Under the pieces are notes generated by a model. It worked only from the letters and a program-made list of their open reading frames with translations, made no database searches and was not told the origin of the DNA. The position numbers and the translations under genes were made by a program. Positions 34,564 to 47,462 of a stretch of 64,000 bases of DNA are shown one piece after another (the first letter of the stretch is position 1; every line of letters begins with the position of its first letter). This DNA is from Jaltomata sinuosa (taxonomy: Eukaryota > Streptophyta > Magnoliopsida > Solanales > Solanaceae). The stretch is from NCBI GenBank assembly GCA_003996215.1, contig QJPP01001620.1, positions 62,001-126,000 on the forward strand, given 5' to 3'.

Positions 34564-37500
34564 TGTCACGACCCGATTTCTCAGGTTATGATGGAACCTA
34601 CAACCTCCTAGTAGGTGAACCAATCCCCGTAACCCAGAACGGTTAGTAATGGGCTACTACCTAACCAATACGCACAATATGAGCAGAAATAAGCGGAAGC
34701 AAATATAAGATAAAGACAACGCGGAAGCAATAACTTAAAAATATATATAAGGAAACTACACCAACCCCAAGACTTGGTATCGATAGTACAAGATCTTCTA
34801 AATAGAATACAAGTGCTTGAAGTAATAAAATAATAGTACAATTGTCCCCGAATATACAAAGAGTAATAGTTCCAAAAGAGGAGATGTGGTGAAGCCCTAG
34901 TCGATAGGCGTTCACCCTAATCTCGAATATCCAAAAGTTGCACAAGTCTCCACGCTATCAATGGTGAAAGCTCACGCTAATATTTACACCCAAAAGATGC
35001 AGAAGTGTAGTATGAGCACCATATGCAAAGCAACGGGTACCTAGTAGGCATCATCGACCGACTGAGCGTATATAAGATATAAAAATAGTAATATAATACA
35101 TAGAAAAGAAGCAGTCACTGAAGCAATAGAGAAAGTAGAAGGAAACTAGAACGGAGAGAAGTCAACCAAGAATTACAAGCATACAATGCTAGCATAAAAG
35201 ATATACATAAACAGAAACACAAGTGAAAGAAAGAAGAACGCATCTGAGATCCTTGCAACAACAGTATATAACCAGGGAGAGTTTAAGGAGAAGGGCGGTA
35301 TACGGGTAACCTCAAGTAAAAGGGAAAGAAGGAAAGCAAGCCAATATATATTCAAGCTAGAAGCAATACACTAACAGAATCATGCTTACAACACCAATCA
35401 AGATAAGAGAAACAGATAACCACCTCCCAATTTAAAACCTAGGATGGAATAAACTACGCCACACGGAACCGAAAGCCACTACTCAGAACAACAATAAAGT
35501 ATAGAACTCACTAGCTCACACGAAGGCCACATAATAGTGCCTCAAAATCAATAAGGGACCCACCAATCCATCAATGATCAAACTATCCGACAATCGGAGC
35601 CTCAACAGGCTAGAACCCACTAAATCACCAAGTACCGAAGGCTAACAAGATCTATAACACAAAATAAGTGATAATATCTACCTACAGTCCCAATGGCCGC
35701 CCATACAACAGAGGAACATAATCAAGTGAAAACAAACCCTCCAGCATCCCATACTACCAGAGCGTACACTAAGCAAAAAACAGACAAGGGTGGAATTCGA
35801 ATGAAATATGCACGATGATGAGATATGCTGAAACCAACTGTGATAATAGTGTTGTATGTTACCTCATCTGCTACCTCAAAGGCCCAATAGAGGAAAGATC
35901 CATGGAAGGAATTCTCCCGAGTATCTCAACTACACTATACACCCTTTCTTCTGGCATAATTGTCGGCCCGTAGCCATTGGCCCAGGAACGACAGGGTCCA
36001 TGGAGGTCTACTCATAGACCACATACTAAAATCACAAAATCTCAAATATAATCGTTGGAGTGTATCTATATCTAGATCAATAATCAAAATATTGTAATGC
36101 ATGCCCAGAATTGAATTGGGTCTAAAATAGTAGTGGTAATCTCAAACCCCGTCAAAGAGTGCCCGAAGTGTATCCGGGTCTAAATCAGTGATAATGTTTC
36201 AATAACCCTTATAAAGGGTGCCCGGAGCGTATATGGGTCTAAAATAGTAGTAAAAACATGTCTAGCACCCAGCACCACCAAGCCTAGTATCAGTGTGAAA
36301 TCAAGTGATAAAATCATTGTAGTATCCTTTTTACTCCAAGAGGTTTCATAAAAGTCAGTTCCAAAACCCTTTCATAATTATTTTACCAAAAAGGGCCCTC
36401 AGGGCCATGCAAGTTTATAAAACCATTCAAAGTATTCCTGAAGCCAAATTAGTAGTAAAATATGTAGAAAATACTTTGCATGAATGATATGCACGCAAAT
36501 AATAGATTAGCCCAATGGCTCACAAATATTCCTATCGTCCCTACACAGGCACCAGCAACTCTACAGCACAGATAACCAGCCTACAGTAATATCATGATGT
36601 CCAGGACTAGTGGACATTCCCAAATATCCCATCGTCATGGTCCAGAGGCATATACAAAGGCCACACAGGGCCACAAAGGTAATATACCAATACTACATGA
36701 ATACTACAATCAACGTATGAAATAAATGGACAGAAAAGGCAGACAAGGTCTGAGGGTACCAACCTAGAAAACCAACCCAAGGAAGCTAATTAATGCAGTT
36801 ATAGCCTATATATGCAGAGTCTAGGTAAGAAAAGTCATACCCTACTTGTCGTTCAACGACTAGCTGCGGGAACGGTGTCGTCCAAGCTCGAACTGCTTCG
36901 AGAGGCTCCAATTTGCAAAAACACTATCAGCACAATCATCTACGTGTAAAAATAAGACCAACGATATCCATATTGCTACAAGTGTAGCCGGGTTAAAATT
37001 TGAGTCATAAGCGGGCCCACAAGGCCCATAACCCGTAATCAGAAATGAAAAGAAGCATGATGAACATACTACTCCCGTGAGTGCTGCCCTAAATTTGAGC
37101 AAATTTGGCTAAGGAAAAGGGTACAAAACAGCCCGCTCAATTCACAAATTAAAGATGAAATTTCAAGGATAAAATATGGAAATTAAGCAAGAACTACTTA
37201 CCACGAAGAGGGAAGCAAGGTAGCGAAGAGAAATCCTCGAATTCACGAACAAAAGGGACCAAACGGACAGCTTCAACCAAGAAACTCAAGCTTTTTTAAA
37301 ACTCATCAATGGAGGTTTGAAAAATGGTGAAGAACAACTTTGGGGAAGAAGAGGACTTACCAAATGACGAGGGAGCGACGAAATTTGCCAACTAAATGAA
37401 TTCCCCAAGACTAGGAACTATTGGGAGCAATTTGGTCGAGAGAAATAATGTATTTGGAGTTGGGAAATATAATAAATGAGGGAGAGAAGAGGGTTGGCCA

Positions 37501-38343
37501 GCTTATAAGCTGCCAGCCGCTATGGCGCAGGTGCGGCCCATGGCGCGCAAGAGCACAGGCGCTGGCCGCTAAGGCAGGCTGTCATGCAGGGGGCTAGCAT
37601 GGGTGCACACGCAACCCTGGCAGCGCCCTGGAGCCACACCAGCAGCCATCAGCAATAGCAGCTAAGCTAAGGCAAGATTTCACACGACGGGTCCCCAGGA
37701 ACGCATCTCGGGTCCCACTAACAAAAACAAGCTGAGGTTATTCAACTAGAAACGGCATTCTAGATTCAATGGAATCAATGAAAATACTTTCGGAGTTTGA
37801 TTTAACAAAAAGTGGACCCCATGCTTAAAATCAACCTTAGGCTAATTATTTCCAATATGGAACCCAAGGGCCGAAATCAAGTTCGGAAGCCTCGGGACCC
37901 GAACCAATGGTCCCTCTAGCTAAACTCAACATTCCGGAGCTAATAGCACTGAAGAAATTTCCATCCGAGGCCGTCTTCTCCAAATGTTGACCAAAGTCAA
38001 CCAAACAAGCCCAACTAGCCTGAAAACACAAAATAAGAGAGAATTACAAGCTGAATAGCTCCTGGATCCCGACCAAATGTCCAACTAAACCAAATTCTAG
38101 GCTCCGGAGCTAACGAAACTGTCGAAATTTGATTCTGAGCACGATTACCAAAAATGTTGACCAAAGTCAATAATTTCCAAAGTTGAAGTTCTAAAATAAG
38201 GAAGGGTCATAAGGACCAAACAAACAACCCCGGGCACCAAGCTATCGGTCCCAGCAAGCCATAAATGACCTTGGGCTGCTATAGGCAAGCTCTAATAGTG
38301 CAATGATGGTGAAAACGCGTAAATGACCGAAAGGGTCATTACA
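34564..38343 (-). repeat. 5' LTR of minus-strand family B element
   Basis: Minus strand runs TGTAATGACCCTTTCGGTCA to ATCGGGTCGTGACA, 3780 bp, the same edges and length as the plus-strand B LTRs. The minisatellite position is instead occupied by a GC-rich stretch (37500-37660, for example CCGCTATGGCGCAGGTGCGG). No 3' LTR of this element is present in the expected place. Confidence 0.9.
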
Positions 38344-39397
38344 TATATATAGAAGTAAAGCGGAGAAAGGGCTCGGGAGCTTTATCAATGGAAGAATTCA
38401 TAATTGAGGTGATGAAAATGAAGTTGGAAGCTTATATAGCTGTCAGGGGTCCTTCATTGTGAATTGTGAAGGACCCCATGCGGTCACGAGGAATGAGTTA
38501 TCCATACCATTGTGGTCGTGAGGAAAGAGCTGTCTAGACCATCGCGGTCGCGATGGTCCAGCCACGCAATTGCATTGACCAAGCTAGACCAGGTCCCAGC
38601 CTGCTTTATCGCGGTCGTGAAGAGCCACCCTTGCAATCGTGATGGTCAAGAAACTAGACCATCGCAAACGTAACAGCCACCTCGCGATCGCGATGACCAA
38701 ACTGGTCTGCAACAATACAACAACAACCAGTAATTCTCAAAGGCTAAAAGTCACCTGATGGACCCTCGGGACTCATTCCGGACCCCGTGAACACAAACCA
38801 ACCATTCTACCCTACCAGAAACAACATTCCAAACTAAACAGAAATGACGAAACTCTCAATGGAGATCATTTTAATGAAAAGTGGGCCCCAATCCCAAAAT
38901 CAACTTTTAACAAAACGGAAGTCAAGGGCCAAAAATAGGTTCAGAAGCCTAGAACCCAAACCAAAGGTCCCTCTAGCCCAAAGTCGACATTCCAAAGCTA
39001 ACAGCACTGACGAAATTTCCATCCGAGGTTTTCTTCTCTGAATGTTGCCCAAAGTCAACCCTACAAGCCTAACTATCCTGAATACACAGAAACCAAGACA
39101 AAATAAAACTTAAGGCTCCTAGAACCCGACCAAGGGTCCCAATAGACTAAAAACTCATTTTGAAGCTAACAGAACTGTCGAAATTCAATTCTGAGCATGT
39201 TTACCAAGAAAGTTGACCAAAGTCAAAGATTTCCTAAGTTCAAATTCTAAAATAGGAAAATGGTCATAACGTCCTAACAAATGGCTTGGGCACCAAACCA
39301 TCAGTCTTGGCAAGTCACAAATGACATGTAGCCACTATGGAAAAGCGTGAACGCAAAAAATGCACGAAAAAATAGAAAATGACCTGGAGGGTCATCA
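38344..39397 (-). repeat. Second B-type LTR, 5' portion, interrupted at 38343
   Basis: Minus strand starts TGATGACCCTCCAGGTCATT at 39397, next to the purine tract ATTTTAGTAGTGGATG. Contains ATCGCGGTCGCGATGG words at 38500-38700. It stops where the neighbouring B LTR begins, so that element inserted into it. The remainder is not found. Confidence 0.8.
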
Positions 39398-40472
39398 GAA
39401 CATCCACTACTAAAATAACTTTTGTCGTCAAAAGTTAGAGAAAGGATAGTACCTGAAGACTCAAAAAGGCAAGGATAGCGAGTCCGCAAGTCGGTCTCAA
39501 TCTCCCAAGTAGCCTCCTCGATAGGACGATGCCTCCACCGAACTTTAATGACAGAATCTCCTTGGACCTAAACTTTCTAACCTGCCTGTCCAAAATAGCC
39601 ACAGGCTCCTCCTCAAAGGCTAAGGACTCATCCAACTGAACTGAATCCCACTGAAGCACGTGAGACTCATCCAAAATATACTACCGCAGCATAGAGACAT
39701 GAAAAACATGATGCACACTTGAAAGGGTAGGAGGAAAGGCCAACTCATAAGCAACCTCCCCAATATGACAAAGGATCTCAAAAGGCCCAATAAACCTAGG
39801 ACTGAGCTTACCCTTCTTCCCAAACTTCATCACGCCTTTTATGGGCGACACCCGAAGGAACACACGATCACCAACGATGAACTCTAGATCTCAAACTCTC
39901 CGGTCAACATAACTCTTCTACTTAATCTGGGTAGTGAAAAGTCTCTCTTGAATGACCCAAACTCTATCCATAGAATCAAGAAGTAAGTCAGTACCTTACG
40001 GTCTAACCTCGAAAGCATCAAACCAACCCACCAGAGATCTGCACCTCCTACCATACAAAGCCTCGAACGGAGCCATCTGAATGATGGAATGGTAACTATT
40101 ATTATATGCAAACTCTGCCAAAGCTAAGCACTAGTCCCACTAACCCCTAAAATCAATAACACAGGCTCACAGCATATCCTCTAGAACCTGAATAGTGCGC
40201 TCTGATTGACCGTCTGTCTGTAGATGAAAAGTAGTGCTAAGCTCAACTCTAGTACCCAACTCTCTCTGAATAGACCTCCAGAAATATAAAGTTAATTGAG
40301 TACCAAGGTTGGAAATGATAGAAACTGGAACACCATACAAACGAACAATCTCATGAAATATAGATCTATGCCAACCTCTCAGATATGTAGGAAGTCTGAA
40401 CCGACAGAAAGTGAGCAGCTTTCGTCAACTTATCCACAATGACCCAAATAGAATTAAATCTCCACAAAGTAC
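39398..40472 (-). pseudogene. Gypsy integrase C-terminus and chromodomain remnant
   Basis: Minus-strand end of pol belonging to the LTR at 39397. SVHHVFHVSMLR and KGKLSPRFIGPFEIL (39863-39681) are the integrase C-terminal region. EEEPVAILDRQVRKFRSKE (about 39614-39558) leads into a chromodomain-like segment that continues in another frame (TRYPCLFESSGT at about 39485-39450). Upstream, MAPFEALYGRRCRS-like text appears in shifted frames near 40080-40030. Cut at about 40472 by the family A LTR. Confidence 0.82.
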
Positions 40473-41597
40473 TAGCTAAGGTTAACCTTCAAATCATAAG
40501 ATAAAATAATCAATTTCAAAACCCATATAAATCATGAAATTGAACTTAGAATTTATTGAAGAATCGTGAGAAAATACTTAATAAGAAAGCCCATAAGAAT
40601 TGGGTTAGAACCCTAACTTTAAATTCATAAATTCAATTTAGAAGAATTGAGGTTTAGGGAATAAGGGTGAAATAATCTCCTTATTGAATACCCACATACC
40701 TGAACTAGAAGCTTTTCTAACTAGGGACTTGAGGATGGAGACTTGGAGATGCAATCCTTAGCTTGAAGCTTGGAGAATGGAGACCTTTTTCTTCTCTTGG
40801 AACTTGATTGAGAGAATGGAATAGAACTTAGGCTAAGTAGGAATAAAACCCCTTCTAATTTGCCCAAAATGACTTAACTTAGTAGTTAAAATAGTGAGAA
40901 ATTACCAAAATACCCCTGGAAAAAGAATTTAAAAACTTCAGAAAATTTTGTCAAAGGCTTCCACAGGCACAAATCACAGCCCGTGGAATGAATCACAGTC
41001 CGTGGAATAGAAGTCATGGTTCCAGGGGACTTTTCAGGGCTCTGGACTGATTTCCACGAGTTGAAACCACGGTTCATGGTTTGATCCATGACCCGTGGAT
41101 CAAACTCGTGAATCTCAGGCCAAAACCAGGTCTGCAGGTTTGATTCCACGTATTCAAACCATGGGTCGTGATTTGATCCACGAGCCGTAGATGGCTCTCG
41201 TGGTTTTTGTCTGTCATTTTGACTGACTGACACATTTTAGTAAAACATTGATAACTTTTTATTGCGGACTCATATTAATGCGTAGTCAGTGGCGTTGGAA
41301 AGAAGATTCAAAGACCTTTAATTTGGTGGGTACTAGGCCACTAACTCTTTATATTATAGGAGTTACTATCATTTGAAGTTGACCCTTGAAATATCTTACA
41401 CTAAAACTCAATCGGTAAGGAAGCTTTCAACTCAACTTTGAGCTAGAGATTATTTATGACCCTAATTCATATCTAATACACCTTCAAAACTTAAGAATAG
41501 GTCTTAATACTTATATACATAGAAAATTTATCTAGTTCGATTCTATCAACATATGAAGGACGGTTCGGATTTGGCTTAGAATTTCTAGAGTGTTACA
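40473..41597 (-). repeat. 3' LTR of family A element A1, 3'-truncated
   Basis: Minus strand starts TGTAACACTCTAGAAATTCT at 41597 and is matched by 45265-46391. It stops at about 40473, corresponding to the middle of the other LTR, so about half is missing. CCACGG/CCATGG-type boxes lie at 40960-41200. Confidence 0.85.
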
Positions 41598-44014
41598 ATA
41601 TCTCCCCCTTGGGATCATTCATCCTCGAATAAAGACTACTAAGTGGAGAATGGAGGGAAAAAGGGTTGCAATCCCATCAATGGAGTTCTAAGAGCTGAAG
41701 TATTTAATGGTAACTAATTTTTGACTGAAATATAAACTGAGATAGATTCATGGGGCATGTATGCATGCGGAGAGCATAAGCATAACTGGTGGAACATGAA
41801 ACTGAATACCTAACATGATAACTTGAAACTCATAATGAACGAGCGCATTCTTAGAAATCATAGTTAACTGGAAAGGACATCAAACTGAGAGGGGTAGCTA
41901 TACAAGAAAACCATTCTCTTTTGAACTGAACTTACCACCTTGGACTGAACTGAATGTAGGGCCTTCTAGACTTAGTAATGATTATCGATAATTTTGAACT
42001 GATCTGATATGAGGAGTCTCGTATATTGAAAGTTGAAGCTACTGGACCTAAGATATGAGCACCCTGGGCTAGGAGTAAGAACAAGACTATTCTTGCCTTA
42101 AATACTATGGTTGACAACTCTTAAGCTTAGAAACACCTCTCAACTACACTAACTCCTTTGAATACTAAGGTCTGAGTCTAACTACCTGCTTTCACCATGT
42201 TCAATCCTATATTGACTAAATCTCTTATATCTAGAGTTACCTCCCAATAATGGTATTCCTTCTTATCACAAAAATCAACTAACCTTGAGCTCTAATCAAT
42301 GGGTCACTAGGCGCACAAAGCAAAAGCTGACATGTATTTCATTATGACTTTCAAGCCTATCACTATGATCATCTTATAGTTTTAGCTTATATTATCCAAT
42401 ACTTTTCCTCTCTTCCCTAGCATATCTAGGAGCTATAACTTGAAGAACTTCTAAAAAGAGACATGCCAAAATTGCTCATCTAACTATTTCACATGAATAA
42501 TCCTCACTTAACTTTTCTTCCACGCTTACAACCTACTATTTCCCTATCTAGGCTACTACTTAGCTTCCTCTACTAACAGTTATAACAACACAAGCCAAGA
42601 TCACTGAGAGAATAGAGTGGGAGCATGAGCATCACTGATGAAGGAATACTGATCGGTCTTGACTTACACTTAGCTTGACCTAGCCACTCAAGGTGGGGTT
42701 TGAGAAGTCAAGTGAAAGGGCATGAGTTTCTCACATCCTGGACATACAAAGCATGGTTAGAGTAAGGAAATCACCAGCACAAATTATTCGAGAAATCTGG
42801 TATGAGTATATACATAATGTAGCATGATTTCATTAGCCACTAAGGCATGTCTGAGGACTAGGTATATAGAGTTGAGCATAGTGTGAGACATGAGCTTTCA
42901 TATAAAACGAGTATTATGGCATAAAGCTAGAATTTGTAGAATCATAAAGTAAGATTGGAATTGATGTCTGGAGTAATTTCTGTTTTTTCCAGGAACTGAG
43001 AAAGGGTGTGAATCCGCATGAAGTCTATGAACTTAAATTAAGACCATGGAAATGGAATACAAGACATGAATGGGGTGTTATAATGAGGGAAGCATACCTA
43101 AAATGCTAGGATAGGAATAAGTCGCTGCACCCTTCCTAACTTCATTCAGACACCCATTAGCATCACTACCCGAGTCTCTAAAATCTGATTGATTCTACAT
43201 CCCACCATCTCCCTCTTAGCTTCATGCTACCTTTCTAAGTCTATGGTCATCTCACCCAGCTCTAAATGGAACTATGATCATTTTACCCTAACAAAACATA
43301 CACTACTCAAGAATCTAGCATGAATATCCACTTCTCTCTATAGTATAAGACTCTCCATCGCCTAAAAGTCTAAGCCTTAATCTTTCTATCTCATATAGGG
43401 GTTGTACATATCACAAAACTATCGTTCCCACTCTCACACCATCTACTTTCCATTCACATCTTATACCTGGTTTATACTAGTATAACAAATTACCACTCTT
43501 TAGCCCACACCAAGTGATGTATCATCCCATTATCTATCTAATAAAACACAACTCTAACTGCATACTCTAATCAACTATCATTCTCCCGTCTAGGCTACTA
43601 TACTTCTGACTTCATATTTTTGCCGCTAGGTTTATTCTACTACTAATGGCTTACTACACAACATATGTCGAGTGGAAACACTACCCAAGGATCTAGGTAC
43701 ACACTTTCCACTCTTACGGAACAATTAGTAACAAGGTTCTGGAAGATAATCTGTGAGCACCTCGCTGATAGATAATCTGAGATTTACTACTTATGGCACC
43801 GCAAATATTAGGTAAAGTAGGTGGAATTGGGACAACACATAAATTTGGAGAATAAATATGTTAAACTCTGTAGAACGATATTGAACATGAGAGAAGTGAA
43901 GTTTTTCCTAAGACACCTTATAGCCTCTCTCTCATAAGTGTGGCGCGCTTCACACACATGAAAGAGACTCTACTCTATGCGGCTTTCATGCACCCTAAGA
44001 CTCTTGAACCTGAT
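41598..44014 (-). other. Internal region of element A1 with no coding capacity
   Basis: Bounded by the purine tract GATCCCAAGGGGGAGATAT (41598-41616, minus strand) and a primer site at 44015. The 150 bases nearest the primer site match the leader of the gag-bearing relative at 47290-47446 (shared TCTCATAAGTGTGG-GCGCTTCACAC). After that no gag, protease or polymerase text is seen in about 2.2 kb of AT-rich DNA. Confidence 0.75.
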
Positions 44015-44026
44015 GCTCTGATACCA
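44015..44026 (-). promoter_or_regulatory. Primer binding site of element A1
   Basis: Minus strand TGGTATCAGAGC, an exact match to the complement of plant initiator Met-tRNA, four bases after the LTR. Confidence 0.92.
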
Positions 44027-44030
44027 AGTT

Positions 44031-46391
44031 TGTCATGCCCCGAGCCTACCCCCTAGATGTAACACGGGACCCAAGATCACAAGTGATCTCAAAATAACCC
44101 TCTGCATTAGCATGACTTACAAACTAAATAAAACATAAGAACAAAAGCTTAACTGAAGTAATGAGCAACTTAATTTGTTATATAAATAAAAGTCTAAGGG
44201 TGAAAATCTGAATACAGTTGAATATCTGACTCTATGTCTGAAAGTCTCTACTACTGATAAGCTGTTGGGACAAGTCCCCAGCTAACTCTAAATACTAAAA
44301 ACAAAACAAACAAACTAAGTACTGAAATAAAACTAAACTACATGTCCTCGAAAGAAGAGGATTCACCAAGCTGGATGGATGTGTTGTTGACCTACTAGCC
44401 ACAAATCTGGAAGCGTGCTACAAGATCTACATCATAATAGGATGCAACACAAAGAGGTATGCGGCCAGTACTATGAAATGTACTGATTATGTGAGATATG
44501 CATATGATATGATGAAATATACTCGGAAGCATGCTTAAAACTGAGATCATGCATAATTTGTGATAAAACATGCTTAAAATATCCTTGAAGCTGAAATCAT
44601 ATGATAATAGTAAAATATATGATGTAATGACTCAATGCAATATCATAAGCTAAAAACATAATCAAATCATAAGTCATAAGTAGTAAGTCTGAAATCTGAA
44701 AGCAAAGAGTCAATACAATATTTTCATGAAAACTAACTTTTGTGGGAGGTTCTCTTAACCGACATAGACCATGCAAGCTACATGGAATCCAACTATATAA
44801 CTCTAGTTGGCAAAGCTACCCCGAACCTAGCCAAGGAATGGGGTACTATACATATCATAACGTGGAACCACTTTTATAAGGGACACTCTCAACTAACGAG
44901 GACCCAACTTCATGAGGAGACGCTCTCAACTAACGATAACCCTCTTCACCTACGCTGGCAACGTAGATTTAGACTTGGGTAATCGAACCCGCTCGATGCT
45001 AAATACTACTCCCAAAAATATGCATACATATAGCTCATATATATACTTATGACATATCTAATGTCAAATCTATTTGAAAAGCGTAAGGATATATCTAATA
45101 TCATGCAATTTCAAATCATAAGTCTTAAAGCTTAACATAGCCATAATTCACTTTTCTTTCTAATTTCATACCTTAAAGAATTTGGCATGCATTTTCATAA
45201 ATACTTGAGATCATAATATCAATGCATGCAATTTTTCCTTCAATCAAGTCATGCATGCAAAATTTAGCTAGGGTTAGCCTTCAAATAATAAGATAAATAA
45301 TCAATTTCAAAACCCATGTAAATCATGAAATTGAACTTAGAATTTATTGAAGAATCATAAGAAAATACTTAATAGGAAAGCCCATAAGAATTGGGTAATA
45401 ACTCTAACTTGAAATTCATAAATTCAATTTAGAAGAATTGGGGTTTTGGGCATAAGGGTGAAAGAATCCCCTTATTGAATACCCATATACCTGAACTTGA
45501 ATCTTTCCTAAATAGGGACTTGAGGATGGAGACTTGGAGATGCAATCCTTAGCTCGAAGCTTGGAGAATGGAGACCCTTTTCTTCTCTTGGACTTGATTG
45601 AGAGAATGGAAGAGAACTTAGGCTAAGTAGGAATAAAACCCCTTCTAATTTGCCCAAAATGACTTAACTTAAGAGTTAAAAGAGTGGGAAATTACCAAAA
45701 TACCCCTGGGAAAAGAATTTAAAAACTTCAGAAATTTTTGTCAAAGGCTTCCACGTGCACAAATCACGGCCCGTGGAATGAATCACGGTCCATGGAATGG
45801 AATTCGTGGTTCCAGGGGACTTTTCAGGGCTCTGGACTGATTTCCACGAATTGAAACCACGGTTTGTGGTTTGATCCACGACTCATGGATCAAACTCATG
45901 AATCTCAGGCCAAAAACAGGTCTGCAAGTTTGATTCCACGAATTCAAACCACGGGTCGTGGTTTGATCCACGAGCTGTTAATGGCTCTCGTGGTTTCTGT
46001 CTGTCATTTTGACAGACAGACAGACATATTTTAGTAAAATGTTGATAACCTCTTACTTCGAACTCGTATTAATGCGTGGTTAATGGCGTTGGAAAGAAGA
46101 TTCAAATACCTTTAATTTGATGGGTACTAGGCCACCTAACTCTTTATATTATAGGAGTTATGATCATTTGAAGTTGACCCTTGAAAAATCTTACACTAAA
46201 ACTCATCGGTAAGGAACCTTTCAACTCAACTTTGAGCTAGAGGTTCTTTATGACCCTAATTCATATCTAATACACCATCAAAACTTAACAATAGGTCTTA
46301 ATACTTAGATACATAGAAAATTTATCTAGTTCGAGTCTATCAACACATGAAGGACAGTTCAGATTTGGCTTAAAATTTCTGGAGTGTTACA
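44031..46391 (-). repeat. 5' LTR of family A element A1, complete
   Basis: Minus strand TGTAACACTCC to CTCGGGGCATGACA, 2361 bp. Palindromic boxes at 45750-45990, with GTCTGTCATTTTGACAGACAGAC at about 45998-46023 forming a nearly perfect hairpin. A1 begins directly inside gag of element A2 at 46391/46392. Confidence 0.9.
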
Positions 46392-47257
46392 CTGGGGAAG
46401 GAGCACTAGTTGATGATGGCATTGGTCCTGATGACCTCTTCAGAAAGGAAGATCATTTTCCACCTCTAGTTCTCTGCTGATTAAACTAGAATCATCTATT
46501 CTGGCCCTCTGATTCTCCCTTGCCCTCTCTTTCAGTTTCTCCTCCTCAATATGTTGAGCATAAGTCATAACTCTGGAGATATCCATATCTCCAATCAACA
46601 TAGCAGTCTTGCATTCTTTCTTCACCAAGCCAGAAACACTAGAAACAAACTTACTCATCATAACCCTCAGCTCAGCCACCATCTTTAGAGCATACCTGGA
46701 GAGCTGCGTGACTTCAACCTATACTCTTGCACTGACATAGACCCTTGCCTTAGGTTCACTAATTCCTCAGCCTTTGCCTCCCTTAGCTCTCTTGAGAAGA
46801 TTCTATCCAGAAAAGCCCCAACAAAAAAGTCCCAAGTCACAGGAGCTGCATTTTTGACCCTACTATCCTTTCACTGAGTGAACCAGATGTGAGCCATATC
46901 CTTGAGTCTATAGGAAGCTAGCTCCAAACATTTCATCCCAGTCACCTGCATAACTTCTAGGATCTTTTTCACTTTGTCTATGAATTTCTGCAAATCTTCC
47001 TCAACCCCTGACCCAAAGAACACTAGCGGATTCATACGGATGAAATCTCTAACCCAGGGTGCAGATGTCATACCATTTGGGTTAGTAGGGATTGATGCCT
47101 GCTGATTAGCCTGGTTGGTCATAGCTTGAGCTAACATCTGGATAGCATTTTGAAATTCAGAGTTGGTGACCTCATGATCTAAAACTGGAGGATTAGCATT
47201 CCTGGTATTGTTTCTGCATGGAGGTACGCATTGTTTCTGCATGAAGGCATTATTCAA
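46392..47257 (-). pseudogene. gag remnant of family A element A2, 3' part displaced
   Basis: Minus-strand capsid gene starting near 47257. The first open block, 47257-46871, includes FQNAIQMLAQAMTNQANQQA then PWVRDFIRMNPLVFFGSG and LASYRLKDMAHIWF, the usual gypsy capsid start. A second block, 46682-46440, includes KTAMLIGDMDISRVMTYAQHIEEEKLKER. The two are in different frames with stops between. The gene is cut at 46391 by the LTR of A1, so the zinc knuckle and pol are absent from this spot. Confidence 0.88.
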
Positions 47258-47446
47258 AATTTGTCAATGATTGATTAGAAGAGTTAATAGAGTTAAACTC
47301 TATCGCACGATATTAAATCTGAAATAAGTGGAGTTTTCCTAAAACATTTTATAGCCTCCCTCTCATAAGTGTGGTGCGCTTCACACCTATTAAAGAGACT
47401 CTACATAACACGGCTTTTGGACACCCTAGGACACCATAAACATGAT

Positions 47447-47458
47447 GCTCTGATACCA
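47447..47458 (-). promoter_or_regulatory. Primer binding site of element A2
   Basis: Minus strand TGGTATCAGAGC, exact initiator-Met type, four bases from the LTR edge at 47463. Confidence 0.92.
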
Positions 47459-47462
47459 AATT

